Source: CAZHLD01 sp964533185 (GTDB lineage: Bacteria; Acidobacteriota; Terriglobia; Acidiferrales; UBA7541). From it: a DNA stretch of 57,611 bases. The notes beneath the pieces are model-generated. The model was given only the letters and a program-made list of their open reading frames with translations. It was not told where the DNA came from and did not search any database. The translations under genes were made by a program, and so were the position numbers. Positions 40,601 to 49,868 of this stretch are shown piece by piece. Each line of letters starts with the position of its first letter. Within the stretch, counting starts at the first letter, position 1. The stretch lies in assembly GCA_964533185.1 (NCBI GenBank), contig CAZHLD010000011.1, forward strand, positions 1 to 57,611, given 5' to 3'.

Positions 40601-42490
40601 ATGAGCGGCATCTGCGGAATCTGCGAAACCGGCGCTGAGTTGAAGCGCTCGAGCCTCGACGCGATGTTCGCCGGGCTGGCGCTCGAAGGCGAGCGTCCCG
40701 CGCAAGCGCTGGCCGGCGGCCCGGTGGCGCTGGGCATATCGCCGCGCTGGGCGTTCCAACAGGTGGCGGCTGTGCCCGGTGTGTGCATTGCCGTGGATGC
40801 GGACCTGACCAACTTCGCCGACCTGAAGCGGGTGATCTCGCAGAAGGGCCAGGACGTCAGCCGGATGACAATAGCCGAAGTGCTGGCGTGGCTCTACATC
40901 CTCAAGGGTGAGAGCTTCCTTGACGCCCTCAGCGGTGAGTTTGCCCTGGCATTGTGGGATGAGCGAGAGCAGCGGTTGCTGCTGGCGATTGATCGCATGG
41001 CGGTGAAGACACTCTACTGGCGGCAGGATGGCCCGCGGCTGCTCTTTGCTTCGCGCGTGGGCGCGGTGCGCGACGCGCAGGAGCAGCCGGCAGAAATCAA
41101 CCCGCAAGCGGTGATGCAATTCATCCTTGCTGCGGCCATCCCCGCACCGCTTTCGGTCTACCGCGGCATCGAGCGCCTGCGGCCGGGCCACCTACTGGTC
41201 TTCGACCGCGGGGCCGTGCGCCAGCGGACGTACTGGGACATCGAGTACGTCGAAAGCGACGATCATGACGAACGGCGCTGGGCCCGCGACGTCCAGCAGG
41301 GCCTGCGCGAGGCCGTGCATCGTTACGCGGCGGACGAATCACCGGAGCGGACGGGCGCCTACCTGAGCGGCGGGACCGACAGCAGCAGCGTGGTGGCGTT
41401 CCTCAACGAGCGCCTCTCGCCGGTGAACACGTTCTCGATTTATTTTGCCGAGGCCGCGTGGAACGAGATTGGTTACACGCGGGCCACAACCGAGCGATTC
41501 CAGACGCGCCACAACGAGGCGTGCTTGGGCGTGCAGCACGCCGCCGAGGCGATCCCGAAGATTGCCGAGTACTACGACGAGCCGTTTGCCAACTCCTCTT
41601 CCATCGGCGCCTACTGGTGCGCGCGCTTGGCACGCGAAAAGGGCGTGGATACTCTGTTTGCAGGCGACGGCGGCGACGAGCTCTTTGCTGGGAACCAGCG
41701 CTACGCCACTGACAAACGCTTCCAGATTTATCAACAGGTGCCGGGCTGGCTTCGTCGCGGGGTGATCGAGCCGCTGGTCGGCCTGTTGCCCGAGGGTGAC
41801 GGCCCTCTGAGCCTGCCGCGCAAGTATGTCCGCCGGGCCAACATTCCGAACCCGCGCCGGGGCTTTTCCTACAGCGTCTTCTTTAGCAACCCTGTACAGG
41901 GGATTTTCGATCCGGGCTTGCTGTCGGAGGTGCCGCCCGAGCGCTGGCTGGAGATTTACGAATCGCACTTCCGCAACGCGCGGGCCACGTCGGAATTGAA
42001 CCGCCACCTGTACATGGATGTGAAGGTGACCATCGGCGATAACGACCTGCGCAAGGTGGTGGGCACGGCCGAGCTGGCCGGCGTGCGCGCGCGCTTCCCG
42101 CTGCTGGACCACCATCTGGCCGAGCTTTCCAGCCGCATCCCGACGTCGCTGAAGCTGAAGGGCACGCGGCTCCGCTACATCTTCAAGAAGGCGATGGAAG
42201 GCATCCTGCCCGAGGTGGTGCTGCACAAGCCGAAGCATGGCTTCGGCGTCCCCGTTTCACTGTGGCTACTCCGTGACCCCAAGTTGAACGAAATGACGCG
42301 CGAGCTGCTCTCCGACCGGCGCAGCCGCCAGCGGGGCTACCTGCAGCCGAAGTTCTACGACAAGCTGCTCGAATTGCACCGCACCGACCATGCGAAGTTC
42401 TACGGGGAATTTGTATGGTCGCTGGTGATCCTCGAGCTTTGGCACCGGAACCATTACGACCACATACGGGAGCGCGTCAGTGCAACCTAG
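40601..42490 (+). CDS. asparagine synthase-like protein with dead glutaminase domain
   Basis: A 629-residue AsnB paralogue. It starts MSGICGICETG: Ser replaces the nucleophile Cys2, and the motifs RGPDD and NGEIYN are both absent (the corresponding segment reads DADLTNF). The synthetase half is intact, with YLSGGTDSSSVV as PP-loop and GDGGDELFAGNQRY. So it should adenylate a carboxylate but cannot itself release ammonia from glutamine. It may use free ammonia, ammonia from the adjacent paralogue, or another amine, as beta-lactam synthetase does. GAGGA lies six bases before ATG 40601. Its 3' end overlaps the deacetylase start by 11 bases. Confidence 0.88.
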   Translation: MSGICGICETGAELKRSSLDAMFAGLALEGERPAQALAGGPVALGISPRWAFQQVAAVPGVCIAVDADLTNFADLKRVISQKGQDVSRMTIAEVLAWLYILKGESFLDALSGEFALALWDEREQRLLLAIDRMAVKTLYWRQDGPRLLFASRVGAVRDAQEQPAEINPQAVMQFILAAAIPAPLSVYRGIERLRPGHLLVFDRGAVRQRTYWDIEYVESDDHDERRWARDVQQGLREAVHRYAADESPERTGAYLSGGTDSSSVVAFLNERLSPVNTFSIYFAEAAWNEIGYTRATTERFQTRHNEACLGVQHAAEAIPKIAEYYDEPFANSSSIGAYWCARLAREKGVDTLFAGDGGDELFAGNQRYATDKRFQIYQQVPGWLRRGVIEPLVGLLPEGDGPLSLPRKYVRRANIPNPRRGFSYSVFFSNPVQGIFDPGLLSEVPPERWLEIYESHFRNARATSELNRHLYMDVKVTIGDNDLRKVVGTAELAGVRARFPLLDHHLAELSSRIPTSLKLKGTRLRYIFKKAMEGILPEVVLHKPKHGFGVPVSLWLLRDPKLNEMTRELLSDRRSRQRGYLQPKFYDKLLELHRTDHAKFYGEFVWSLVILELWHRNHYDHIRERVSAT

Positions 42491-43655
42491 GAACATACAA
42501 TCCTACGTGCCGCAGCCGGTAGACCCAGTGTGGAAACGGCGGCTGGCTGACGTCCTTTACCATACAGGCGCGCTAGGCGTAGTTCGCGGTCTCTCGCGGT
42601 CGTTCGAAGTGGAATCGCGCCGGGGCAAACGACTACGCCGCGTGGGCGGTCCGCGGTACGCAATCCTCTGCTACCACCGCGTGGGAACGGAAGGCGTGCC
42701 GCTGTACTCCATATTGCCACCGGAAGTCTTCGAAGCGCAGATGCGTTTCCTGCGTCGTCACTACCGACTGGTGTCGCTCGAGCAGCTTTGCGCCGAGCTG
42801 CAGGACCCGACGGCGCGCGGCCAGGCTGTGGCGGTAACCATTGACGATGGCTACGCGGACACGTACCACAACGCCTTTCCGATTCTGAAGAAACACGAAA
42901 TACCCGCGACCGTATTTGTGATCGTCGGCTCGATCGAATCGGGCCAGGTGGCCTGGTACGACAAGACGTTCCTGGCGCTGAAGGTTTTTCCGGGCACAAC
43001 GCTGGAGATCGAGTTGGACCGGATCCGGCGGTTCGCGCTGGACTCCCCCGTTGCCCGGATGCGCGCCGCGATGGAGATCAACAACTGGCTGCGCACCGTC
43101 CCGGATGGACGGCGCCGTGAGTTCTGTGCGGCTTTTGAGCAGCGTTTCCCGCTGCCACAGGCGGCGCTGGCCGGCCGCATGATGAACTGGGACCAGGTAC
43201 GCGAGATGCACCTCGCCGGGATTGCCTTTGGCTCGCACACACTGACGCACCCGGCCGTCAGCCGGCTGAACGCTGCGGGCGCGGAAGAAGAGCTGCTCGT
43301 TTCCCGTCAGATCCTCGAGCAGCAACTGGGCAGCCCGGCCCCGGACTTCGCATTCCCGTTCGGCAAGCCGGCCGATTGCGGACCACAGGCTGCGGCGCAA
43401 CTGGCGGGCTTTGGTTACCGTTCAGCAGTGACCACGTCCTACGGGCTGAACACACCCGGCGCCAACCCGTACGCGCTGCGGCGGATTTCGCTCCAAGATG
43501 CACAGTCATTGCCTGTTTTTGCCCTGAATTTGAGCCTGGCATTTTGCTTGATGGAGGACTCTGAGCCGGGCTGCGCCGAACTAGTCGCCGCAAGCGACTG
43601 GCCGGCGGTGGCCGAGAGCGCGACCAGTTCTCCGGTGAGGAACCGACATGCGTGA
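42480..43655 (+). CDS. polysaccharide deacetylase (NodB fold)
   Basis: A 391-residue protein. An N-terminal part of about 60 residues precedes the NodB domain: YAILCYHRVG, the catalytic TIDDGYADT (metal-binding Asp pair) and the second motif FGSHTLTHPAVSRL (metal His residues). A later FAFPFGKPAD is the third motif region. The enzyme removes acetyl groups from N-acetylated sugars. No signal peptide or membrane segment is clear, so it could act on the cytoplasmic side on the lipid-linked unit. GTG 42480 has GGGAG seven bases upstream and overlaps the preceding gene; the next gene overlaps it by eight bases. It is part of the plus-strand operon. Confidence 0.88.
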   Translation: MQPRNIQSYVPQPVDPVWKRRLADVLYHTGALGVVRGLSRSFEVESRRGKRLRRVGGPRYAILCYHRVGTEGVPLYSILPPEVFEAQMRFLRRHYRLVSLEQLCAELQDPTARGQAVAVTIDDGYADTYHNAFPILKKHEIPATVFVIVGSIESGQVAWYDKTFLALKVFPGTTLEIELDRIRRFALDSPVARMRAAMEINNWLRTVPDGRRREFCAAFEQRFPLPQAALAGRMMNWDQVREMHLAGIAFGSHTLTHPAVSRLNAAGAEEELLVSRQILEQQLGSPAPDFAFPFGKPADCGPQAAAQLAGFGYRSAVTTSYGLNTPGANPYALRRISLQDAQSLPVFALNLSLAFCLMEDSEPGCAELVAASDWPAVAESATSSPVRNRHA

Positions 43656-44973
43656 CTTGATTGTGATGATCATCATTCTGGGGTCCGCCCCGATCTGCTT
43701 CTTCAGCCCGTACTACGGGCTGCTAGTGTGGACCTGGATCTCCTACTTCAACCCGCACCGGTTTGCCTGGGGCGTGGCCTATGGCTTCCCGGTGGCCGAG
43801 GTCATCGCCGTGCCGACTCTGGCCGGCCTGATCTTCGCCGGCGATTCCAACCGGAGAATCTTCAAACGGGAAACCTTCCTTCTGCTGAGTATGTGGATGT
43901 GGTTCATCATCACCTTCCTGGTGGCCAAGCAGACCCCGCTGTTTGCCGACCACGTCGTGGCTGGCCAGGCGCAACTCGAACGGGTCAGCAAAATCCTGCT
44001 GATGACCATGGTGACGATGATTCTGGTCACCTCGGCGAAGCGCCTGAAGTATCTGGCGCTGGTCATCGGGATGAGCTTCGGCGCGCTGGGCATCAAGGGC
44101 GCGTTGTTCGGTATCCGCACCGGCGGGGAAGGCCTCGTGTGGGGTCCACCCTCGTCGTTTGTCTCAGACAACAACGACCTGGCGCTGGCGATTAACATGT
44201 CTCTGCCGATCCTCTTCTTTCTTGCGCGCGAAGAAAAGAACCGGATCCTGCGCTTCGTTCTGTGGTTCTCCTTCCTGGCCAGTATCTTAGCGGTGATCCT
44301 GACCTACTCCCGAGGCGGGTTGCTCGGGCTCGCAACCGTGCTGGGCATCCTTGCCATCAAGGCGAAACGAAAGCTGCTGGCGACGGCCTGCCTAGTTGCC
44401 ACCGCTTTCGTGCTGATGACCTACGCGCCGGCAAAATGGATGACGCGCATGGAGACGTTCATGGGCGGAACGCTGGACACTTCCGCTCAGGGGCGCATTA
44501 ACGCGTGGCAATTCTCCTTCAATCTGGCAAAGGACTATCCGCTGACGGGCGGCGGATTCGGCACATTCACCCCGGATCTGTTCCACCGCTACGCGCCCGA
44601 CCCGCTGGACTTCCACGGCCCGCACAGCATTTACTTCCAGGTGCTGGCCGAGCAGGGGTTCGTCGGGTTGACTCTCTTTGTGGTGCTGCTCGGCAGCACG
44701 ATTTATTCGCTGCGGCGGCTGCGGCGGCGCGCAGGAGATATTCCCGGCGCTGAGCAACTGGTCCCTTACACCCATGCCTTCGAGGTCGGACTCTACGCGT
44801 TCCTCGTCGGCGGAGCCTTCCTCGGCAGGGCGTACTTCGACCTCTGGTTCCAGCTTGTGGCCTGCTGCGTGGTCCTGAAGATCCTCTACGGCAAGGAGCG
44901 CCAGCGCGCGGCCGAGGAGCAGGAACGGGCAGAGTCGTCGGTTGAGATGGAGGTGCCGGTGGCGGCCACCTGA
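43648..44973 (+). CDS. O-antigen ligase/Wzy-like membrane protein, XrtA-associated type
   Basis: A 441-residue polytopic membrane protein with about 10-12 hydrophobic segments. The opening (FFSPYYGLLVWTWISYFNPHRF) and the motif SFVSDNNDLALAINM are those of the putative O-glycosylation ligase associated with exosortase A (TIGR03097-like). The large periplasmic loop contains GRINAWQFSFNLAKDYPLTG and HGPHSIYFQVLAEQG, the Wzy_C region with conserved Arg and His. It should polymerise repeat units or transfer finished polymer to an acceptor in the periplasm. GAGGA precedes ATG 43648. It overlaps the deacetylase by eight bases and is near the end of the operon. Confidence 0.9.
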   Translation: MRDLIVMIIILGSAPICFFSPYYGLLVWTWISYFNPHRFAWGVAYGFPVAEVIAVPTLAGLIFAGDSNRRIFKRETFLLLSMWMWFIITFLVAKQTPLFADHVVAGQAQLERVSKILLMTMVTMILVTSAKRLKYLALVIGMSFGALGIKGALFGIRTGGEGLVWGPPSSFVSDNNDLALAINMSLPILFFLAREEKNRILRFVLWFSFLASILAVILTYSRGGLLGLATVLGILAIKAKRKLLATACLVATAFVLMTYAPAKWMTRMETFMGGTLDTSAQGRINAWQFSFNLAKDYPLTGGGFGTFTPDLFHRYAPDPLDFHGPHSIYFQVLAEQGFVGLTLFVVLLGSTIYSLRRLRRRAGDIPGAEQLVPYTHAFEVGLYAFLVGGAFLGRAYFDLWFQLVACCVVLKILYGKERQRAAEEQERAESSVEMEVPVAAT

Positions 44974-45051
44974 GGCTGGCATTCGGCACTGTGCAACGGA
45001 GAGTTTGGAAGTGCAGTCAGTTTCGCAATCCTAAGCAGTCGAGGAGCACGT

Positions 45052-46227
45052 ATGTTTGACAACAGCCTGATTTACAAGCACACCCTGGGACGGAGGACCC
45101 GGTTCGCCGCGGTTCTTCTGATCGCGTTGCTGGCTCTGCCCTTGTGGGCCAGCGCGCAGACCTGGACGTGGAAGAGCGAGAAGGTGGACACCAAGTCCGC
45201 CAAGTTCATCTCCCTAGCGGCTGACCAGGAGGGAAACCTTCACATCAGCTATGTCACCGACCCGGAAGAGATGCGGTACGGCTTCCGGCCGGTGGGGTCG
45301 TCGCGGTGGTTCACGATGAAGGTGGACCGCGGTCTCGGCAACACCACCTTGCGGCTCGACCGCGAGGGCAACCCGCACATCTGCTACATCGCCTATGGCG
45401 AGCTCCGATACGCGTGGCTCGACGGCAGCAAGTGGATCATCCAGCAGGTCGCGCCGAACTCGGGCACCATCTCCTATAACTGCGCGATGGGGATTGCGCC
45501 GGACGGCACGCCGCACTTGGCCTGGTACCATGAGCGCCTGCCCGACAACACCAACTACATCCGCTTGCGCTATGCCGTGCTGAAAGATGGACAGTGGCTG
45601 GTGCGCACGCTCGATCAGGACGAGGGCACCGGCAAGTGGAGCACGATCCAGGTGGATGAGCAGGGCCACGCGCACATCGTGTACACCGCCTGGGATAAGC
45701 ATCAGGCCCGCTACGCCGTCTCAGACGGAAAGGCTTGGACCATGACTCCGATCGACCGCACCGGCCTCGGCACGCGGGAAGCGCCGCGCGGGATGGGCAA
45801 CTCCATGGTCCTCGATGGAAAGGGCAACCCCAACGTCAGCTACTTCGACGAACTCACCCTGAAGTACGCTCGCAGGGACAACGGCGCCTGGGTGATCCAC
45901 AATGTGGACACTATTTCCGAGAGCGCGTGGAGCGACTTCTCCGGCTTCCGCAGCACGCTGCTGCTCGACAACCAAGGCAACCCGCACATCGCCTACGAGG
46001 ACGCTGGCGCCCTCAAGCACGCCTATTGGGACGGCGAGAAGTGGCGGGTGCAACTGATCGCGGCGGGCGGCACGACGCCGTTCCGGTACAGTTCATTCAC
46101 CAAGGACTCCACCGGTGCGCTCTATCTGGCATTTCAGGATGGAGTGGACAAATCGTTGCGGATCGCCATCGGGCGGCCCGTGGCGGCGGCGCAATCCACC
46201 GCAGCGCAGAAGAAGGACAACGAGTAA
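45052..46227 (+). CDS. secreted beta-propeller protein
   Basis: A 391-residue protein with a signal peptide (about 17-36, ending WASAQ) and a series of repeats of about 45 residues. Each repeat has a core such as LDREGNPHICYIAYGELRYA or LDNQGNPHIAYEDAGALKHA followed by DGxKW, giving a six- or seven-bladed propeller. There is no membrane anchor at the C-terminus (ends KKDNE). GAGGAG lies six bases before ATG 45052. It is 78 bp behind the Wzy-like gene and may be the last gene of the operon. No enzymatic motif is visible; binding of polymer or matrix is a reasonable guess. Confidence 0.8.
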   Translation: MFDNSLIYKHTLGRRTRFAAVLLIALLALPLWASAQTWTWKSEKVDTKSAKFISLAADQEGNLHISYVTDPEEMRYGFRPVGSSRWFTMKVDRGLGNTTLRLDREGNPHICYIAYGELRYAWLDGSKWIIQQVAPNSGTISYNCAMGIAPDGTPHLAWYHERLPDNTNYIRLRYAVLKDGQWLVRTLDQDEGTGKWSTIQVDEQGHAHIVYTAWDKHQARYAVSDGKAWTMTPIDRTGLGTREAPRGMGNSMVLDGKGNPNVSYFDELTLKYARRDNGAWVIHNVDTISESAWSDFSGFRSTLLLDNQGNPHIAYEDAGALKHAYWDGEKWRVQLIAAGGTTPFRYSSFTKDSTGALYLAFQDGVDKSLRIAIGRPVAAAQSTAAQKKDNE

Positions 46228-46250
46228 GCGCCTCGTGTTAACAGCCGACG

Positions 46251-46303
46251 GGCGAGCCGGCCAACGCGTTTCAAGAAAGATCGCAGGAAAGACCCGGCTC
46301 GCC
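46251..46303. terminator. inverted repeat between convergent genes
   Basis: GGCGAGCCGG (46251-46260) and CCGGCTCGCC (46294-46303) form a perfect 10-bp stem with a 33-nt loop. The position between two convergent stops suits a bidirectional terminator, but the loop is long and T tracts are missing. Confidence 0.4.
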
Positions 46304-46314
46304 TGCTGCGCTGC

Positions 46315-47640
46315 CTACCAGCAGATCCCCGTGTAGTTCTTCAGACCGCCCGGGCGGCGGTCCCTGTCCAGGTGAACCAAGTCAATCACGATGTGGTCGG
46401 GACGAATGGCGGAGTACAGCTCCTGATTGCATTTCGTATTCGCGCCGAGGACGACGACCTCGGCGTTTTTTAACACGTCTTGCAGGTTTTCGGTAAGCAG
46501 CACGCCGATGTGCGGGATCTCGTCTTCGATGAACTGGCGGTTGGAACCGATCAGCCGTCCGAGCGAGACGCTTTCGTCCCACACCTGAAGCTGGCAGCCT
46601 TCACCGAGCAGCCGCTTCACCAGATGCACCAGCGGGCTCTCGCGCAGGTCGTCTGTGCCGGACTTGAAGCTCAGGCCAACCATGCCCACCTTGCGCTTGC
46701 CAGTTCGCAGGATCATGTCCGCGGCGCGGTGGATGTGCGCGTCGTTGCTGGGCAGGATGGATTCGAGCAGCGGCAGCTTCAGGTCAAGCTCCTTGGCGCG
46801 ATAGGTGAGCGCGCGGAGGTCCTTGGGCAGGCACGAGCCGCCGAAGGCGAAGCCCGGCTTCAGGTAGGCCGGGGAGATATTCAGCCGCGTGTCTGAGGTG
46901 AAAATCTTGGTGACGATTTGCGTGTCCACGCCGAGTTCGCGAGCCAGCGTGCCGAATTCGTTGGCAAAGCCGACCTTTAGCGCGTGGAAGGCGTTGCAGA
47001 GGTAGTTCACCAGCTCGGCCGAGGGCGGTGTAGTCTCAAAGATCGTGGTAGGTGCCCAGGCATACAGCTTGCGGAGCGTGCCGAGGTGGTCGGTGTGGCG
47101 CGTACCGAGCACGGTGCAGGGCGGCTCAAAGAAATCCTCAACGGCTGTGCCCTCGCGCAGGAACTCCGGGTTGAAGCAGACGGCGAAATGCGTACCGGCT
47201 TTTTTCCCGCTGGCCGCTTCGAGCGCGGGGATAACGATGTTCTCAGTGGTTCCGGGCAGCACGGTGCTGCGCAGGATGATCCAGTGGACGGTGTTCTTCT
47301 TGCACAGCGCCTGGCCGATTTCTTTGGAGACGTGCTCAACGGCGCGCAAGTCGAGTTTGCCGGTGCGCTGGCTGGGCGTGCCGACGCAGATAAACGAGAT
47401 GTCGGTTTCCTTGATGGCCGCCGCCGTGTCCGTCGTGGCTTTCAGGCGGCCGGTGCGATGGGTCTCCTCCGTCAGCTCATTCAAGCCTTTTTCCGGGATG
47501 GGCGGGCGACCCGAACCGAGCATCTCCACTTTCCAGGGGTTTAGGTCCACGCCCAGCACGCGGTGGCCCTGATGCGCGAGGCAGGCGGCGGTCACCGAAC
47601 CGACGTAACCCAAACCGAAAACGCTGATGGAGGAAGGCAT
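46315..47640 (-). CDS. UDP-glucose/GDP-mannose dehydrogenase family enzyme, AlgD-like
   Basis: A 441-residue sugar-nucleotide dehydrogenase. The NAD site FGLGYVGSVTAACLA opens the protein. The central segment has CFNPEFLREGTAVEDFFEPP, and the catalytic cysteine is C270 in FGGSCLPKD, preceded by SDTRLNISPAYLKPGFAFGG, wording typical of GDP-mannose 6-dehydrogenase (AlgD). The reaction is the two-step NAD-dependent oxidation of a nucleotide sugar to its uronate. The exact sugar (GDP-mannose or UDP-hexose) cannot be settled by eye. It would supply a uronic acid to the polymer, giving a carboxylate that the AsnB-type enzymes could amidate. It is convergent to the propeller gene. Confidence 0.88.
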   Translation of the reverse strand: MPSSISVFGLGYVGSVTAACLAHQGHRVLGVDLNPWKVEMLGSGRPPIPEKGLNELTEETHRTGRLKATTDTAAAIKETDISFICVGTPSQRTGKLDLRAVEHVSKEIGQALCKKNTVHWIILRSTVLPGTTENIVIPALEAASGKKAGTHFAVCFNPEFLREGTAVEDFFEPPCTVLGTRHTDHLGTLRKLYAWAPTTIFETTPPSAELVNYLCNAFHALKVGFANEFGTLARELGVDTQIVTKIFTSDTRLNISPAYLKPGFAFGGSCLPKDLRALTYRAKELDLKLPLLESILPSNDAHIHRAADMILRTGKRKVGMVGLSFKSGTDDLRESPLVHLVKRLLGEGCQLQVWDESVSLGRLIGSNRQFIEDEIPHIGVLLTENLQDVLKNAEVVVLGANTKCNQELYSAIRPDHIVIDLVHLDRDRRPGGLKNYTGICW

Positions 47641-47802
47641 CGAGATTGGCGTCTCCCGGACGAAACACCTACGCTAACCGGCGCATCGCAGGAAAGCAAG
47701 AGCCGTGGCGCAGTGCTGTGAACGAAGGTACAAAGGTCTGCGGCGCTGGTGACGAGGCAGGATCGCGCGGGGGAGGCCGGGATTGACTACAATATCGAAG
47801 CA

Positions 47803-48405
47803 ATGCCCTTGCCACTCCCGTCGCTTGCCCCAGCCGATCTCATCTTTGCGATTGCCGGGAGGCCGCAGCGCAAGGTGCATGCACTCGAGCTCTTCCGCGC
47901 AGGATACGCACCGCGGCTACTGTTGAGCTTCGGGCGGTTTGAGCTGCGCCGGGCAGGGGAGCTTGATCTGCCCGCGCCGGTGGACCTCGTCGCGGCGGCA
48001 AAGGCAATCCCCGCCCCGCAGCGGCATTTCTTTGTGTTGTTCGATGGCGCCGGCGCGCACGTGGAGCCGGTTCGGCGGCGCCGCTTCGGCACGTGGAACG
48101 AGCTGCGCGCCCTGGCCTGCTGGCTCGCACCGCGGCCAGAGATCCGTTCCCTGCTGATTGTCAGTGACGGCGCTCATCTGCGTCGCGTGCGCATGTGTTG
48201 CCGCGCGCTTCTGCCCGAACAATTGCAACTGCGCTTCCTCGGCGTGCCGGACGGGAGCCAACCGCAGCAGGGAGCCGGATCACGGCACGCAGATTCGTTG
48301 CCGGCCTCGGTACTGGCGGAGTGGCTGAAGATTCCGCTGTATCTTGGACTGGTTTTGGTCCGGAAGCTGCGGAACGCACTGGGGGGCGCTCGCGGGACGC
48401 ATTAG
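47803..48405 (+). CDS. DUF218/YdcF-like protein
   Basis: A 200-residue protein. The pattern DLIFAIAGRPQRKVHALELFRAGYAPRLLLS near the N-terminus, RSLLIVSDGAHLRRVRMCCRALL in the middle and the final hydrophobic helix fit the DUF218 (YdcF/SanA/ElyC) fold. Members have been linked to envelope polysaccharide carrier metabolism. The frame is open upstream; ATG 47803 is the first Met before the conserved part. The stop overlaps the stop of the convergent glycosyltransferase by three bases. Function is uncertain. Confidence 0.7.
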   Translation: MPLPLPSLAPADLIFAIAGRPQRKVHALELFRAGYAPRLLLSFGRFELRRAGELDLPAPVDLVAAAKAIPAPQRHFFVLFDGAGAHVEPVRRRRFGTWNELRALACWLAPRPEIRSLLIVSDGAHLRRVRMCCRALLPEQLQLRFLGVPDGSQPQQGAGSRHADSLPASVLAEWLKIPLYLGLVLVRKLRNALGGARGTH

Positions 48406-49586
48406 CGACGGCGCATGCAGCACTCGGTCAGGAACTGTTCCACTTCCTCCGCCACGCCCTCCCAGGTGCGCGACTGCACGTGGCGAGCGAGAAGATCGCG
48501 GTCCCACGCGCGAGAGAGTGCTGCTTCCATTGCCGCGGCGATGCTGGCCGCATCCGGCTCAACCAGGATGCCCAGGTCCGGCGAGCTGAGCACCTGTGGG
48601 GTGCCGCCGACGCGCGTGGCCACCACCGGCGTGCCGCAGGCCAGTGATTCGAGCACGACGTTGGGCAGGCCTTCCCGCCGGCTGGCCAGGCAGGAGAGGT
48701 CCGCGGCGTTGAACCACAGCGGCAGTTCATCATGCGGCCGCGCACCGGCGAGCACCACGCGTTCGCCGAGCCCCACAGATTTCGCCAGCTCCTCGAGAGC
48801 CGCTCTTTGTGGGCCATCGCCCACTAGGTAAAGCTTGAGCGCCGGGTGCTGTGGAGTCAGCTTCGCCAGCGCAGCAATGAGAAGCTCCTGGCCCTTGATC
48901 GAGAGCAAATTGCCCACTGCGACAACGCATGGCCCCTCGGCGGGCAGGCCGAGCTTTTCGCGGGCGGCGCGGCGTTCGATCGGCCGGAAGCGGCCGGTAT
49001 CAATGCCGTTGGGGATCACGCGGATCTTTTCTGGGGGAGTTCCCAGCGCGACCATGGAATTCTTGAGGGCCGCGGAGACGGCGACGGCTCCGGCCGCCTC
49101 GCGCAGCGTCCAGCGGATCTTTGGCCGGATCAGGCGAAACGACGGGAAGAGGTTGATGTCTGTCCCGCGCGCGGAAACGACCACGGGAATCCCCAGGACG
49201 CGGCCCAGCTGCACGGCCGCATATCCATCGGGATAGACGTAGTGCGCGTCAATGCAATCGAACGGCTCCTGCTGGTGCAACTTCCTCACCAACCCGAGGC
49301 TGCCGGTGTACATCAGCCGGCCGTGCAAGGGCATGCTGATTTTCGGAAGCAGCAAGTAAGAAGGATGGTGGACGCGCAGGCCGCCGATCTGTTCTTCGCG
49401 CGGCACCTGGCTGAACGTGCGCCAGTGCTCGCCGGGCAGCCAGGAAGACGAGTAGGGCACGGGCGCGACCACCTCAACGTGAATGCCCGGGCGGCGCGCC
49501 AGGTGTGCTACCTGCTGGTAGATGAATATTCCCAGCGTCGCCTGCGCTTTGTTCGGGAAGAGGCTGGTGAAGGTGAGGATTCTCAT
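48402..49586 (-). CDS. family 4 glycosyltransferase
   Basis: A 394-residue GT-B transferase. N-terminal MRILTFTSLFPNKAQATLGIF and DCIDAHYVYPDGYAAVQLG lie in the acceptor half. IRVIPNGIDTGRF, CVVAVGNLLSIKGQELLI, YLVGDGPQRAALEEL and the E-x7-E region (RREGLPNVVLESLACGTPVV) define the donor half. This wording is common among exopolysaccharide transferases. I chose ATG 49586; the frame extends 18 codons upstream to a GTG-type start without homology. A 14-bp palindrome at 49725-49738 lies upstream and may be its operator. The sugar donor is unknown. Confidence 0.88.
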   Translation of the reverse strand: MRILTFTSLFPNKAQATLGIFIYQQVAHLARRPGIHVEVVAPVPYSSSWLPGEHWRTFSQVPREEQIGGLRVHHPSYLLLPKISMPLHGRLMYTGSLGLVRKLHQQEPFDCIDAHYVYPDGYAAVQLGRVLGIPVVVSARGTDINLFPSFRLIRPKIRWTLREAAGAVAVSAALKNSMVALGTPPEKIRVIPNGIDTGRFRPIERRAAREKLGLPAEGPCVVAVGNLLSIKGQELLIAALAKLTPQHPALKLYLVGDGPQRAALEELAKSVGLGERVVLAGARPHDELPLWFNAADLSCLASRREGLPNVVLESLACGTPVVATRVGGTPQVLSSPDLGILVEPDAASIAAAMEAALSRAWDRDLLARHVQSRTWEGVAEEVEQFLTECCMRRR

Positions 49587-49724
49587 GCGGATCAGGCCAC
49601 GCAGCTCCTTGAGCGAGCCGGCGTTGTCGCGCCACTGCATTTTGCACCAGAAAACGGTGAGGCGTCCTGCGGGAAAAGTCCGGCTGTGCGCGGCCTGCTA
49701 CAGGTTGGTCAAACACGACTCCGG

Positions 49725-49738
49725 TGAAAACGTTTTCA
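49725..49738. promoter_or_regulatory. perfect palindrome resembling a LacI-family operator
   Basis: TGAAAACGTTTTCA is a perfect 14-bp palindrome with the central CG and A/T arms seen in LacI/CcpA-type operators. It lies 139 bp before the minus-strand glycosyltransferase and 164 bp before the plus-strand deacetylase. No LacI-type gene is in the window. Confidence 0.45.
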
Positions 49739-49868
49739 TCAAAAGGTCCTCAAATGCAGGTTTGTTCCCGGTCACCGCGCGCGATTCCGCAGCTTGCCGC
49801 GAAAGTGAAATCAATCTATTCTGTTTTCAGGTGAATCCGCACGCGTTGCAGGCTTAGCAACGGAAAGC

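Noticed and set aside
44974..45051. Possible sigma-54 site before the propeller gene
   Set aside because: The doublets with correct spacing overlap the preceding stop and lack the TGG context; the better TGGCA nearby has wrong spacing.
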